Assembly: GCA_958295915.1 (NCBI GenBank)
Contig: OY282381.1
Span: 4,610,722-4,674,721, forward strand
Length of the DNA: 64,000 nt
Source of the DNA: an uncultured Caldilineaceae bacterium
Lineage (GTDB): Bacteria; Chloroflexota; Anaerolineae; Caldilineales; Caldilineaceae
Direction: 5' to 3'
Shown: piece after piece, positions 54,537 to 62,016 of the stretch
Numbering within the stretch: position 1 is the stretch's first letter
Layout: each line of letters starts with the position of its first letter
Made by a program: the position numbers and the translations under genes
Notes under the pieces: model-generated
Database searches by the model: none
What the model was told of the DNA's origin: nothing
What the model saw: the letters and a program-made list of their open reading frames with translations, nothing else

Positions 54537-55505
54537 TCAGGGCGCGTACACGCCGGTTTCAACCATTTTCGGATCGGGCAGAGGGCTGGCCTCAGCAAAT
54601 TCGATTGCGTCCTCAATCTCGACCTCTGCCCGTTGACGAATCTCGTCCAGTGCAACTCGATCCATCCGCTCGCCAGCGAGCAGCTTTTCCGTATAGCGAT
54701 CGATAGGGTCTTTCTTTTCCCATTCGGCCAGCAGCGCCCGCGGCACGTACTCCGCGCCATCGTGGATGGCGTGCCCCATCATGCGCATGGTTTTGGCTTC
54801 GATGATCGTGGGCCCCTCACCCTGCCTGGCCCGCTTCACCGCCTCTTTCGTCGCTTCATAGACAGCTTCCACGTCATTGCCGTCAACGATCACGCCCGGG
54901 ATGTTGTAGCCAGCGGCTCGATCGGCGATGTTTTCAATGGACATCTGTTGGGAAACATGGGTGGAGTAGGCGTATTGATTGTTCTCGACGATCAGCACGT
55001 ATGGCGCCCGATAGAGAGCAGCCATATTGATCGTCTCGTGCCAAAGGCCGGCGTTGCTGCCCCCATCGCCTACGTAGGTCATGGCCACCCGCGGTTCTTT
55101 GCGCAGCTTAAGGCTCATGGCAACCCCCAGTGCAATGGGCATCGACATCGGGATATGACTGATGTAGCCGACAATGCCCAGACGTAAATCGCCCATCCCA
55201 TGAATATTGACGTCCCGCCCGCGGGTGACACCGGTCTCTTTGCCCAGCAGATTGGCAAAGACTCGTCGGGGAGACAGCCCTCGCAGAAAACAGGCGCCGA
55301 TGTCCCGATGCATAGGGGCGATAATATCCTCCGGCGCCAGTGCATAGGCAGAGCCGACGCTTACGGCCTCATGGCCGCGCTCGCTGAATGTTCCGCCGAT
55401 CCCCCGACCCTGCTTCCACAGAGAGACCATCCGCTCATCGAATGTCCGTGTTAAGACCATCCAGTAATAGAGTTCCAGTTTCTGTTCAGTCGTCAATGCA
55501 GCCAT
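54537..55505 (-). CDS. Thiamine-pyrophosphate-dependent dehydrogenase E1 component, alpha subunit
   Basis: 322 residues of the pyruvate/acetoin/branched-chain 2-oxoacid dehydrogenase E1 alpha family. Visible: MVLTRTFDERMVSLWKQG, GHEAVSVGSAYAL, HRDIGACFLRGL, and the TPP motif GDGGSNAGLWHETINMAALY ending in IVENNQYA. A C-terminal AEASPLPDP block is typical. The start is ATG at 55505 with ggaggcaaagg upstream. No E1 beta, E2 or E3 gene is adjacent, so the partner must be elsewhere; the substrate cannot be assigned. A perfect hairpin follows the stop. Confidence 0.92.
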   Translation of the reverse strand: MAALTTEQKLELYYWMVLTRTFDERMVSLWKQGRGIGGTFSERGHEAVSVGSAYALAPEDIIAPMHRDIGACFLRGLSPRRVFANLLGKETGVTRGRDVNIHGMGDLRLGIVGYISHIPMSMPIALGVAMSLKLRKEPRVAMTYVGDGGSNAGLWHETINMAALYRAPYVLIVENNQYAYSTHVSQQMSIENIADRAAGYNIPGVIVDGNDVEAVYEATKEAVKRARQGEGPTIIEAKTMRMMGHAIHDGAEYVPRALLAEWEKKDPIDRYTEKLLAGERMDRVALDEIRQRAEVEIEDAIEFAEASPLPDPKMVETGVYAP

Positions 55506-55534
55506 TGCGCAATACCTTTGCCTCCGATGAATAG

Positions 55535-55660
55535 GAAAGAGAAGTGAGAGGCATTCTCTCTACATCTCTACATCTTTGCGTCCTTGCGCCTTTGCGTTAA
55601 GGAAGAGAAGCGAGAAGCATTCTCTCTCCTCACTCCTCTTCTCTCTCTCCTCGCTTCTGT
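55535..55660. repeat. GAGAGAGAATGC-type dispersed repeat, two copies flanking the E1 alpha/cmk gap
   Basis: gagaggcattctctct (55547-55562) and gagaagcattctctctcc (about 55612-55629) are inverted relative to agagagaatgcctctcgctt near 54266. A stretch tttgcgtccttgcgcctttgcgtt lies between them and resembles sequence at 24728-24757. The second copy runs into the cmk stop region. Confidence 0.55.
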
Positions 55661-56511
55661 ACCCCTAGCTGTCTGCGGGCAAGGGACAGGATCTGATCGA
55701 CGATCTGCTTGATAGAGGAGCCGACAGTCTGGATCAAATAGGCGTCATCCGCCGGACGTAGGGGGGCGATGGCCCGCTGGCTGTCGATTGCGTCCCGCCG
55801 GCGCATATCGCTCAGAATCTGCGTAAAATCGGCCTGTTGGCCGGCGCAACCTCCCAGCTGTCGAGCATCGTTGCGCCGGCCAATTTTGCCCTGCGCCACA
55901 AGCTCTTGATGGCGTCGCCTGGCCCGCTCTTCTACCGGCGCGCTCAAGTAGATTTTCAGCGGCGCTTCCGGCAGCACAACCGTGCCGATGTCCCGGCCTA
56001 CCATCACAATCCCCGCTTTCTCACCAGAACCAGAACCGTGCATCAGACCGATACGACGCTGATGCCGGCTCAAAGCCAGTCGTACTTGGGCGTTCGCAGC
56101 CACGGTAGAGACATTCTGATCCACCTGGGGTGTACGGATGGCCCAAGTGATATCCTGATCGCCGAGGCGCACCGTTGGCTGGCGACCGTCGGAATTGAAC
56201 GGCGCAACGATATCCGACAGCCGGGAGGTTGCGCCGGCCAACTGATTGCTCTGTGGTGGATGGATTTCGATAGGCAACGATTCGGCGATACGCCCGACCT
56301 CGGCGCTGGCGGCCGCATCGATGCCCCGCTCCAGTATTGCCCACGTGACGGCCCGATACATGATGCCTGTGTCGAAGAAGAGAAAATCTAGCCGCTGCGC
56401 GACCTCAAAGCCGACAGTGCTCTTTCCCGCCGCCGCCGGGCCGTCGATAGCGATTATATTCACCTTTGACTGTGATTCTCCTGATTCGGATGATGGACAG
56501 GAGGAAATCAT
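55630..56511 (-). CDS. cmk: Cytidylate kinase, with two palindrome-encoded insertions
   Basis: Phosphorylates CMP/dCMP with ATP. The P-loop is IAIDGPAAAGKSTVGFEVA; FDTGIMYRAVTW, VGRDIGTVVLPEA, KIYLSAPVEERARRR and RDAIDSQRAIAPL follow the family order. From the ATG at 56511 (behind gaggagcga) it has 293 residues, against about 220-230 for the family; a GTG at 56527-56529 is an alternative. Two of the extra segments coincide with palindromic DNA: SNQLAGATSRLSDIVAPFN (element at 56200-56236) before DGRQPTVRL, and IGRRNDARQLGGCAG (55837-55883) between ELVAQGK and ADFTQILSDM. Both fall between conserved blocks, so the enzyme may still work. rluB-like ends 21 bp upstream. Confidence 0.92.
   Translation of the reverse strand: MISSCPSSESGESQSKVNIIAIDGPAAAGKSTVGFEVAQRLDFLFFDTGIMYRAVTWAILERGIDAAASAEVGRIAESLPIEIHPPQSNQLAGATSRLSDIVAPFNSDGRQPTVRLGDQDITWAIRTPQVDQNVSTVAANAQVRLALSRHQRRIGLMHGSGSGEKAGIVMVGRDIGTVVLPEAPLKIYLSAPVEERARRRHQELVAQGKIGRRNDARQLGGCAGQQADFTQILSDMRRRDAIDSQRAIAPLRPADDAYLIQTVGSSIKQIVDQILSLARRQLGVQKRGEREEE
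55837..55883. repeat. GGCGCAAC palindromic element in cmk (copy A)
   Basis: TTGGCCGGCGCAAC (55837-55850) and GTTGCGCCGGCCAA (55870-55883) are a perfect 14-bp inverted repeat around the 19-nt centre ctcccagctgtcgagcatc. It lies wholly inside the cmk reading frame and encodes most of the insert GRRNDARQLGGCAGQQ. Confidence 0.9.
56200..56236. repeat. GGCGCAAC palindromic element in cmk, opposite orientation (copy B)
   Basis: CGGCGCAAC (56200-56208) and GTTGCGCCG (56228-56236) flank the 19-nt centre gatatccgacagccgggag, which is the reverse complement of the copy A centre with a few changes. It encodes LAGATSRLSDIVAP in Cmk. Confidence 0.85.
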
Positions 56512-56532
56512 AGTCTTCTCGCTCCTCACTAC

Positions 56533-57336
56533 TCATCGGCGGGGCTTTGACTTCGCTTTCCCGGGCCGGCCGCCACGTCCGTCAACCATATTGCGCAGCG
56601 CGTTCACCTCGCCAGAAGTCAACAGCCGGGACGTGCCCGCTTGCAGTCCGTCCAGAGTCAGCGGGCCAATCGCCCAGCGAATGATCCGCGACAAATGTAT
56701 CCCCACCGCGGCAGCCATATGCCGAATCTGACGTTTCTTGCCCTCGCGCAGAACAAAACGTAGCCACACGCCTCGCGAGCCGCTGCCCTTGTCCAGGAAG
56801 AGCCGGGGCGGGAGACGTTTGGCCACCTCAACCCAGGCCGGGGCTGTGCGCCCACTCTCCAGTTCGATCCCTTCCCGTAGTTGAACCAGCGCCGCGAGCG
56901 ATGGCTGCTGAGCGACCAGAACATAATAGGTTTTGGGATGCTCATAGCGGGGATGGGTCAATTTGTGGGCCAGCCCACCGTCGTCCGTCAGCAGTATGAG
57001 ACCCTCGCTGTTCAGATCGAGCCGGCCCACCGGAAAAACCCGGCTGATGCCCGGTGGCAACAGGTGGGCGACGCTCCTACGGCCACGAGTATCTCCGCCG
57101 ATGTCACTGAGGATGCCCTGAGGTTTGTAAACCTTGTAGTAAACATTTCGCCGGGGAAGACGAATCCGTTTCCCGTCCACAAGAATTGTGGTATTGGCCG
57201 GGTTCACTCTTGTGCCCAAGCTGGCTACCACCTGCCCATCGACCCGGACGCGTCCCGCGCTTATCAACTTTTCGCAGGCCCGTCGGCTGGCAACGCCGGC
57301 CGCGGCCAACACCTTCTGCAAGCGCTCTTCAGTCAT
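56533..57336 (-). CDS. RluB/RsuA-family rRNA pseudouridine synthase
   Basis: 267 residues from the ATG at 57336 (MTEERLQKVLAAAGVASRR). An S4 RNA-binding domain occupies ~1-60 (SRRACEKLISAGRVRVDGQVV), then the synthase domain with the catalytic Asp in VFPVGRLDLNSEGLILLTDDG and the C-terminal REGKKRQIRHMAAAVG. The family isomerises a uridine in 23S (RluB) or 16S (RsuA) rRNA; RluB is more likely from the overall pattern. A basic tail (GRGGRPGKAKSKPRR) may bind RNA. cmk follows 21 bp downstream; the pairing of these two genes is common in bacteria. Confidence 0.93.
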   Translation of the reverse strand: MTEERLQKVLAAAGVASRRACEKLISAGRVRVDGQVVASLGTRVNPANTTILVDGKRIRLPRRNVYYKVYKPQGILSDIGGDTRGRRSVAHLLPPGISRVFPVGRLDLNSEGLILLTDDGGLAHKLTHPRYEHPKTYYVLVAQQPSLAALVQLREGIELESGRTAPAWVEVAKRLPPRLFLDKGSGSRGVWLRFVLREGKKRQIRHMAAAVGIHLSRIIRWAIGPLTLDGLQAGTSRLLTSGEVNALRNMVDGRGGRPGKAKSKPRR

Positions 57337-57354
57337 AATCAGAATACCAGTGAC

Positions 57355-57403
57355 CAGTAAGGGGCAACCCGTATGGTCGCCCAGACGCAAGGCGCGACCC
57401 TAA
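57355..57403. repeat. Degenerate TAGGGGC-type element between dacA and rluB-like
   Basis: gtaaggggcaacccgtatgg ... ggcgcgaccctaac keeps the layout of the 53435-53491 copy (ggggcaaccc, gtcgcccagacgc, gaccctaa) with several changes. It overlaps the last codon of dacA and fills the gap to the next gene. Confidence 0.55.
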
Positions 57404-58545
57404 CGCACAATGAGCCGCTGGGTTGCAATGACAGCATCACCCAAGCGCCACTCCAGTACGCCGGCCTCCATACCCGCGCGCCAAACATCAAAGGGCGGCG
57501 GGCGTACCCGACGAAAGACACGCAACTCCTGCCGCTCCCATTCGGCCAGAAAGATATCCGCAGTATCACCTTCAGCGCGCAGAAACCAGCGATTGCCGGC
57601 GGCATCAAACAGCCTGTCCAGGACGGTAGGGCGTTCCGGCAGACGAACGGAGGTCCAGCGGTAGTTGCGCTGGACAGCAGCCAGCACTGCCTGTATATCG
57701 GCGTAGCGATCCGTGCTGCCGAGTATGACGGCGAAAAGCTGATGACCGCTCCGCTCCACGCCAGCGATCAGAGATTGACCAGCTTGACCCGTTGTGCCGG
57801 TCTTGACCCCATTGGCGTTGGGGTAGAAGCCGAGCAACCGATTCGTCGTGCGTAAAGGATGGCTGGCCACCGTCGTCGAGGCCGTCCCGACTATCTGGCG
57901 AAAAAGCGGATATTGCCACAGAAGTCGGACCAGCGCAAGCAGATCCTGGGCGCTGCACACCTGCCCGTCGGCGTCGAAGCCATTGGGATTGGCAAAGTGC
58001 GTTCCCCGTAGATTCAATTCCCTGGCCCGCAGATTCATCCGCTGGACGAATGTCGATACCTGTCCGGAGTGGTGCCGGGCGAGAGCCATGGCGGCGTCAT
58101 TGCCGCTGGGAACCAGCAACCCCCACAGAAGTTCCTCAACATGCAACACCTCCCCAGCGCGCAGACCCATAGTGGCTTCGCCCACAAGGTCTTGGGACTG
58201 AATCGTGACCCGCTCCGTCAGACGGTTCTGCTCGAAGACCAGCAAGGCAGTCATCAATTTTGTCAGGCTTGCCGGAGACACAGGCAGATCCGCGCGCCGG
58301 GTCATCAGCGCCCGCTCGGCATCCAGGTCGTATACCAGCACGGCCAGAGCGTTGATATCCGGCGCTGGGGTACGCGCTCGTTGAATCTGACGCAACTGGC
58401 CGACAGTGAATCGCCGTTGGGGCGCCGCATCCCGGTCCACCAGCGCAGGAGGGCTAAACCCACATATGAACAGTAGCAAAACACCACTGGCCAGCGGCCA
58501 GTGGCCAGTGGTCAGCACTGGCGTCAGTTGTTTGATCCAGTTCAT
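57400..58545 (-). CDS. dacA: D-alanyl-D-alanine carboxypeptidase (S11 family, penicillin-binding protein 5/6 type)
   Basis: Exported peptidoglycan-trimming enzyme, 381 residues from the ATG at 58545. The signal peptide hydrophobic core is GVLLLFICGF. Active-site motifs are all present: SxxK in SPASLTKLMTAL, SGN in VPSGNDAAMAL and KTG in NGVKTGTTGQAG. A small C-terminal beta domain follows. The frame is open upstream to 58755 through a TAGGGGC repeat, but that region has no signal peptide and is rejected. The signal-peptide codons include a palindrome (58484-58504), giving GHWPLAS just before the hydrophobic core. Confidence 0.92.
   Translation of the reverse strand: MNWIKQLTPVLTTGHWPLASGVLLLFICGFSPPALVDRDAAPQRRFTVGQLRQIQRARTPAPDINALAVLVYDLDAERALMTRRADLPVSPASLTKLMTALLVFEQNRLTERVTIQSQDLVGEATMGLRAGEVLHVEELLWGLLVPSGNDAAMALARHHSGQVSTFVQRMNLRARELNLRGTHFANPNGFDADGQVCSAQDLLALVRLLWQYPLFRQIVGTASTTVASHPLRTTNRLLGFYPNANGVKTGTTGQAGQSLIAGVERSGHQLFAVILGSTDRYADIQAVLAAVQRNYRWTSVRLPERPTVLDRLFDAAGNRWFLRAEGDTADIFLAEWERQELRVFRRVRPPPFDVWRAGMEAGVLEWRLGDAVIATQRLIVR
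58484..58517. repeat. CCACTGGCC palindrome in the dacA signal-peptide codons
   Basis: CCACTGGCC (58484-58492) and GGCCAGTGG (58496-58504) form a perfect 9-bp inverted repeat with a 3-nt loop, followed by ccagtggtcagcactgg. Related strings occur at 26512-26553, 54493-54534 and 59584-59600. Confidence 0.75.
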
Positions 58546-58565
58546 AGCTCTATCTGTTGTGGTCA

Positions 58566-58664
58566 GTAGGGGCGCCGTCTTGTGCCTGCCCTGGGCAACC
58601 ACAAGATCGGACGGTGCAACCTCCCAGCTTTCGGGCAGCGTTGCGCCGTCCGCATCGCCCCTAC
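58566..58664. repeat. Long TAGGGGC element with a nested GGCGCAAC element (copy C)
   Basis: GTAGGGGC (58566-58573) and GCCCCTAC (58657-58664) bound a 99-bp element between secF and dacA. Inside, GGACGGTGCAAC (58609-58620) and GTTGCGCCGTCC (58640-58651), with one wobble, flank ctcccagctttcgggcagc, the same 19-nt-centred element found in cmk. The outer right end overlaps the secF stop. Confidence 0.85.
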
Positions 58665-59569
58665 TAGCCACCCCTTGCAGTTCTCTCCTCCCAGGCAACG
58701 ACAAGCGGCGTGGCGGTAAAAATGGAGCTATAGGTGCCGGAAACGAGGCCGACAATCAGTGTGGCCATAAAAATTCGTAGGGTGATACCGCCAAATATGA
58801 GAATGGCTGCAAGAACCAGGAGCGCTGTCACTTGCGTAGCGATAGAGCGCTGAGCCGTTTCGATAATACTGCGGTTTGCCACCGTTGCCAACGGGGCGCC
58901 GCGGTAGCGACGCAAGTTTTCACGGATGCGATCAAAAATAACGATCGTATCGTTGACACTAAAGCCGATGACAGTCAGGGTCGCAGTGAGAAAGAGGGCA
59001 TCGATCTCCCAGCCGGCAAATAGATTCATAATGGACAGAAACGAAACTGTGATCAACACATCGTGAACCAGCGCGACAATGGCAGCCATGCCGTAGCGCA
59101 AAGGATAGGATATCTCCCGAAACGCCAGGGCAATGTAGATCAGGATCAAGATCGACGCGGCGATGACCGCCAGCAGAGCCGCCCGGCTGACCTCCGCGCC
59201 GATGGCCGGGCCGATGCTACGGTACAGTCGCTCATCGAATTCGCCGAATCGAGCGACAATTGCCTGTTGGATTCGCTCCTTTTGGGAAATGTCGATGTTC
59301 TTGAACTTGACCTGAACGGTTCGGTCATCTTCGACATGAAATGCCTTTGTGTCGGAGAAACCGGCTTCGACAAAGACGTTGCCCACATCCGTCGGCGCGA
59401 CCGGCTCAGCAAAACGCATCTCCCATTGGGTACCGCCGGTGTAATCGATACTGAGGGGAAGGAGCGTTCCGGATGTGCTGAGATTCCAGAGCATAAACAC
59501 AATGCCCGGCAAAATTGCAATCAGGGAAAGCAGGAACCAAATCCTGCGATGTTCAACCAAGCGATACAT
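58664..59569 (-). CDS. secF: Protein translocase subunit SecF
   Basis: 301-residue RND-type membrane subunit that uses the proton-motive force to assist Sec export. The first helix is IWFLLSLIAILPGIVFML, followed by the conserved IDYTGGTQWEMRF and, in the C-terminal half, GFSVNDTIVIFDRIRENLRR. Six helices are expected and visible. The ATG at 59569 is used; upstream sequence in the frame (to 59644) is repeat-derived. Its stop lies at the edge of a 99-bp palindromic element. It follows secD by 74 bp. Confidence 0.95.
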   Translation of the reverse strand: MYRLVEHRRIWFLLSLIAILPGIVFMLWNLSTSGTLLPLSIDYTGGTQWEMRFAEPVAPTDVGNVFVEAGFSDTKAFHVEDDRTVQVKFKNIDISQKERIQQAIVARFGEFDERLYRSIGPAIGAEVSRAALLAVIAASILILIYIALAFREISYPLRYGMAAIVALVHDVLITVSFLSIMNLFAGWEIDALFLTATLTVIGFSVNDTIVIFDRIRENLRRYRGAPLATVANRSIIETAQRSIATQVTALLVLAAILIFGGITLRIFMATLIVGLVSGTYSSIFTATPLVVAWEERTARGG

Positions 59570-59583
59570 AAGACACTCTTTGT

Positions 59584-59636
59584 GGTGGTTAGTGGCTGGT
59601 AGGGACAACCACAATGCGCCGACCCTACCGACCACC
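59584..59636. repeat. TAGGGGC-type hairpin between secD and secF
   Basis: GGTAGGG (59598-59604) and CCCTACC (59623-59629) form the core, and GGTGGT (59584-59589) with ACCACC (59631-59636) extends it. It fills the gap between the two sec genes and carries the recurring ttagtggctggt string on its left side. Confidence 0.7.
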
Positions 59637-59643
59637 GATCGCA

Positions 59644-61047
59644 TCAGTACCCCAGCAGCCCGCGATTGTCCAGCAACCTCCGGCCCTGAGTAGAGAGAAA
59701 ACTACGCATAAATGTGCGGGTGACAAATACAGCGGTGAACATCGACAGCAACACACCCACCGCCAGCGTAAGGGCAAACCCCTTTACAATGCTGGCGCCA
59801 AAGTTGTTGCCGAACCAGTACAGGACTGCGCAGGAAATCAGCGTTGAGAGATTGCCATCACGGATGGCGGGCCATGCCCGACTGAATCCGGTTTCCACCG
59901 CCAGCCGCAGGGAACGGCCGCTGCGTAGCTCCTCTTTCATGCGCTCGAAGATCAGGATGTTGGCATCGACAGCCATACCGATGGAAAGGATGAAGCCAGC
60001 GATCCCAGGCAGGGTGAGCGTCACCGGTAGCAGCTTGTACATAGCCAAATTCAAGGTTACATAGATGGCAAGGGCGATATCAGCCAAGAAGCCAGGCAGA
60101 CGGTAGAGCAGAATCATAAACAGCAAGACCAACGCGCCGCCGATGATGCTGGCCTGCAAGCTACGGTCGATGGAATCCTGGCCCAGGCTGGCGCCAATCG
60201 TGCGCACATCCACCACCTGCAGAGGAATGGGCAGAGCGCCGTAACGCATCTGGATCGCCAGACTCTCCGCTTCCTCCCGGGAGAAATCACCGCTGATGAC
60301 GCCGTTATCATTGATCGCCGCGTTGATGACCGGTGTCGAGAGCACCCGCCCATCCAACACAATCGCGAGCACATCGCCGATGTGATCGCGAGTATAGGTG
60401 AAGAACTGACCACTGCTTTCACCGGTCAGGTCAAACTGAATCTGCCAGAAGCTGTATTCATCCTGCGAAGCGATGACCGTTTGCAGAATGTCACCGGTCA
60501 TGATCGTGTTGAATACTTCGTCCGGATAGGGAATCGACTGAGGCGCAGCTTCACCCGCGGTCACAGCCTCCTGCAGCTTCGCTACAGCAGTAGGACGATT
60601 TGTCGTGTTGATGAAATCGCCTGGACGAATGATAAGGTCTGTGCCGGGATCCACAAACTCCAACTGCCCGGTTGAGCGGATTGTCTCGATGGCCTGGTCA
60701 GGGTTTTTGACGCCGGGCAGTTCGACAATCATCCGACGCTCGCCCTGTAACTGAACCGTCGGTTCAGCAAGGCCCAGACCGTTCACCCGCTGCTCGACGA
60801 TAATTTTGGCTGAATTGAGAGCATCATCCGGCAGTGGCTGCTCATCACTGATCACCGCCTCCAGTAGAATCTGCGTGCCGCCTTTCAGATCCAGCCCCAA
60901 TGTCAATTCACGGATGTCGCGTTGGGTATCCTCGCCCGGAGCCAGCCCCTCCTCCAGCCACAATGGATGTTCAATGGGCAGAGCCACGAACAGCGCGGCC
61001 GCGAACAAGAACAGGATGACCACGACGAGAACGTACTGATTGCGCAT
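59644..61047 (-). CDS. secD: Protein translocase subunit SecD
   Basis: 467-residue partner of SecF. The N-terminal helix LVVVILFLFAAALFVALPI leads into the exported P1 region with LGLDLKGGTQILLEA and IVEQRVNGLGLAEPTVQLQG. The membrane domain has the family signature SIGMAVDANILIFERMKEEL. The ATG at 61047 follows aggaaaggattc. It is first in the minus-strand group secD-secF-dacA-rluB-cmk, and a good promoter lies 105 bp upstream. The last residues (TQGRRLLDNRGLLGY) are polar. Confidence 0.96.
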   Translation of the reverse strand: MRNQYVLVVVILFLFAAALFVALPIEHPLWLEEGLAPGEDTQRDIRELTLGLDLKGGTQILLEAVISDEQPLPDDALNSAKIIVEQRVNGLGLAEPTVQLQGERRMIVELPGVKNPDQAIETIRSTGQLEFVDPGTDLIIRPGDFINTTNRPTAVAKLQEAVTAGEAAPQSIPYPDEVFNTIMTGDILQTVIASQDEYSFWQIQFDLTGESSGQFFTYTRDHIGDVLAIVLDGRVLSTPVINAAINDNGVISGDFSREEAESLAIQMRYGALPIPLQVVDVRTIGASLGQDSIDRSLQASIIGGALVLLFMILLYRLPGFLADIALAIYVTLNLAMYKLLPVTLTLPGIAGFILSIGMAVDANILIFERMKEELRSGRSLRLAVETGFSRAWPAIRDGNLSTLISCAVLYWFGNNFGASIVKGFALTLAVGVLLSMFTAVFVTRTFMRSFLSTQGRRLLDNRGLLGY

Positions 61048-61152
61048 AGAATCCTTTCCTAAATGCAGGCTAGAGCCGATAGATGGCCCGTGGAAGAGAA
61101 AATGAAGTTGGTTCAGACCCAGAAAATCTCAAACTGAGCCATGATTTGATCC

Positions 61153-61181
61153 ATTATAAGCACTGGCGCCAGCGAATTCAA
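61153..61181 (-). promoter_or_regulatory. Sigma-70 promoter for secD-secF
   Basis: On the minus strand TTGAAT (61181-61176) and a perfect TATAAT (61158-61153) are separated by 17 bp. The start would be near 61146, leaving a leader of about 100 nt before secD. Confidence 0.65.
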
Positions 61182-61345
61182 AATCTCAACCGGTTTTTTC
61201 GTTACTCCAGACTACATTCCAGCTGAATCTCGTCTGAAGCTGGAGATATGAAGCCGGAGATATGACAGTCAGCAACCACAAGGCGCGCAAAATACATACG
61301 GCTCGCCAACAGTAGAGAAAGGGGAACCGCCAAAAGCCAACTGAT

Positions 61346-61374
61346 TTGACAAATCGCACAGTATCGAGTAAAAT
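61346..61374 (+). promoter_or_regulatory. Strong sigma-70-like promoter facing a gene-free region
   Basis: TTGACA (61346-61351), 17 bp, then TAAAAT (61369-61374). The nearest plus-strand gene starts 640 bp downstream at 62017. Confidence 0.6.
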
Positions 61375-61782
61375 AGAATCTGCCCCTGAACCAAACTCAG
61401 ATCAGGGTTTCGATATCTGATAACGCACTCCATATCGCGCTTTCAGAATCCAATCACACTAGATTTAGACCGACGAGATTGGCTTCATAGCAGCAGGATT
61501 GAGATCGTATCGCTCCTGTCGCCTCGAAACCGGCTTTTGCTTGACATAATCAGGATTTCCGAGTGCGTCCCCTGTTTTGGCGCCTGAATTCCAGATTCTA
61601 TGTGAATGACTGTCGAACGAACTCCCTCCATCTAAGAGCGGCTTTGCCGCAGCAATCCGCATTCAGCCACTAGCTTGCAGCCAGAATTTGGCGACGCTAC
61701 CTGACTGATTTTCCGGTTCCTACTTCTACCACGCTCACAAACATAAGATTTTCGCTGCCTGTCAGGCCAATTTCACAGCTTC

Positions 61783-61830
61783 TGTATTGGCCAGCGATTG
61801 TATTGGCCAGCGACTGTATTGGCCAGCGAC
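61783..61830. repeat. Tandem repeat, 3 x 16 bp
   Basis: tgtattggccagcgat at 61783-61798 is followed by two copies of tgtattggccagcgac (61799-61814 and 61815-61830). Confidence 0.92.
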
Positions 61831-62016
61831 CTGGTTGAAGTTAGAAGCATCTTTGTCCGCATCTGGGGACACAATACCCCTGACGGCTCTTTCGTGGCAA
61901 ATGCATGCAGAATGATCCCCTGTCTCAACCATCACAGTGGAGCGGGGAAACAAGGCCTTCGTGAGCGCTGTACCAACGATGACAGTGCGTTTAGGAAGAA
62001 ATGAGGAAATCTCCCC

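Larger units (their letters stand above)
61048..62016. other. Long non-coding region between secD and the enolase-superfamily gene
   Basis: About 970 bp, AT-richer than the rest, with only short unsupported open frames. It contains the secD promoter on the minus strand (61153-61181), a separate plus-strand promoter (61346-61374) with no gene behind it for over 600 bp, a weak hairpin CCCTGA/TCAGGG (61384-61407), and a 3 x 16-bp tandem repeat (61783-61830). A non-coding RNA or decayed genes are possible. Confidence 0.6.

Noticed and set aside
58546..58755. N-terminal extension of DacA through the repeat region
   Set aside because: The added 70 residues are encoded by the 99-bp palindromic element and the secF 3' end; the signal peptide begins properly at the ATG at 58545.
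61465..61662. Short minus-strand frame in the 61-62 kb gap as a small gene
   Set aside because: No Shine-Dalgarno, no recognisable motif and unusual composition; it is no better than chance in a gene-free region.
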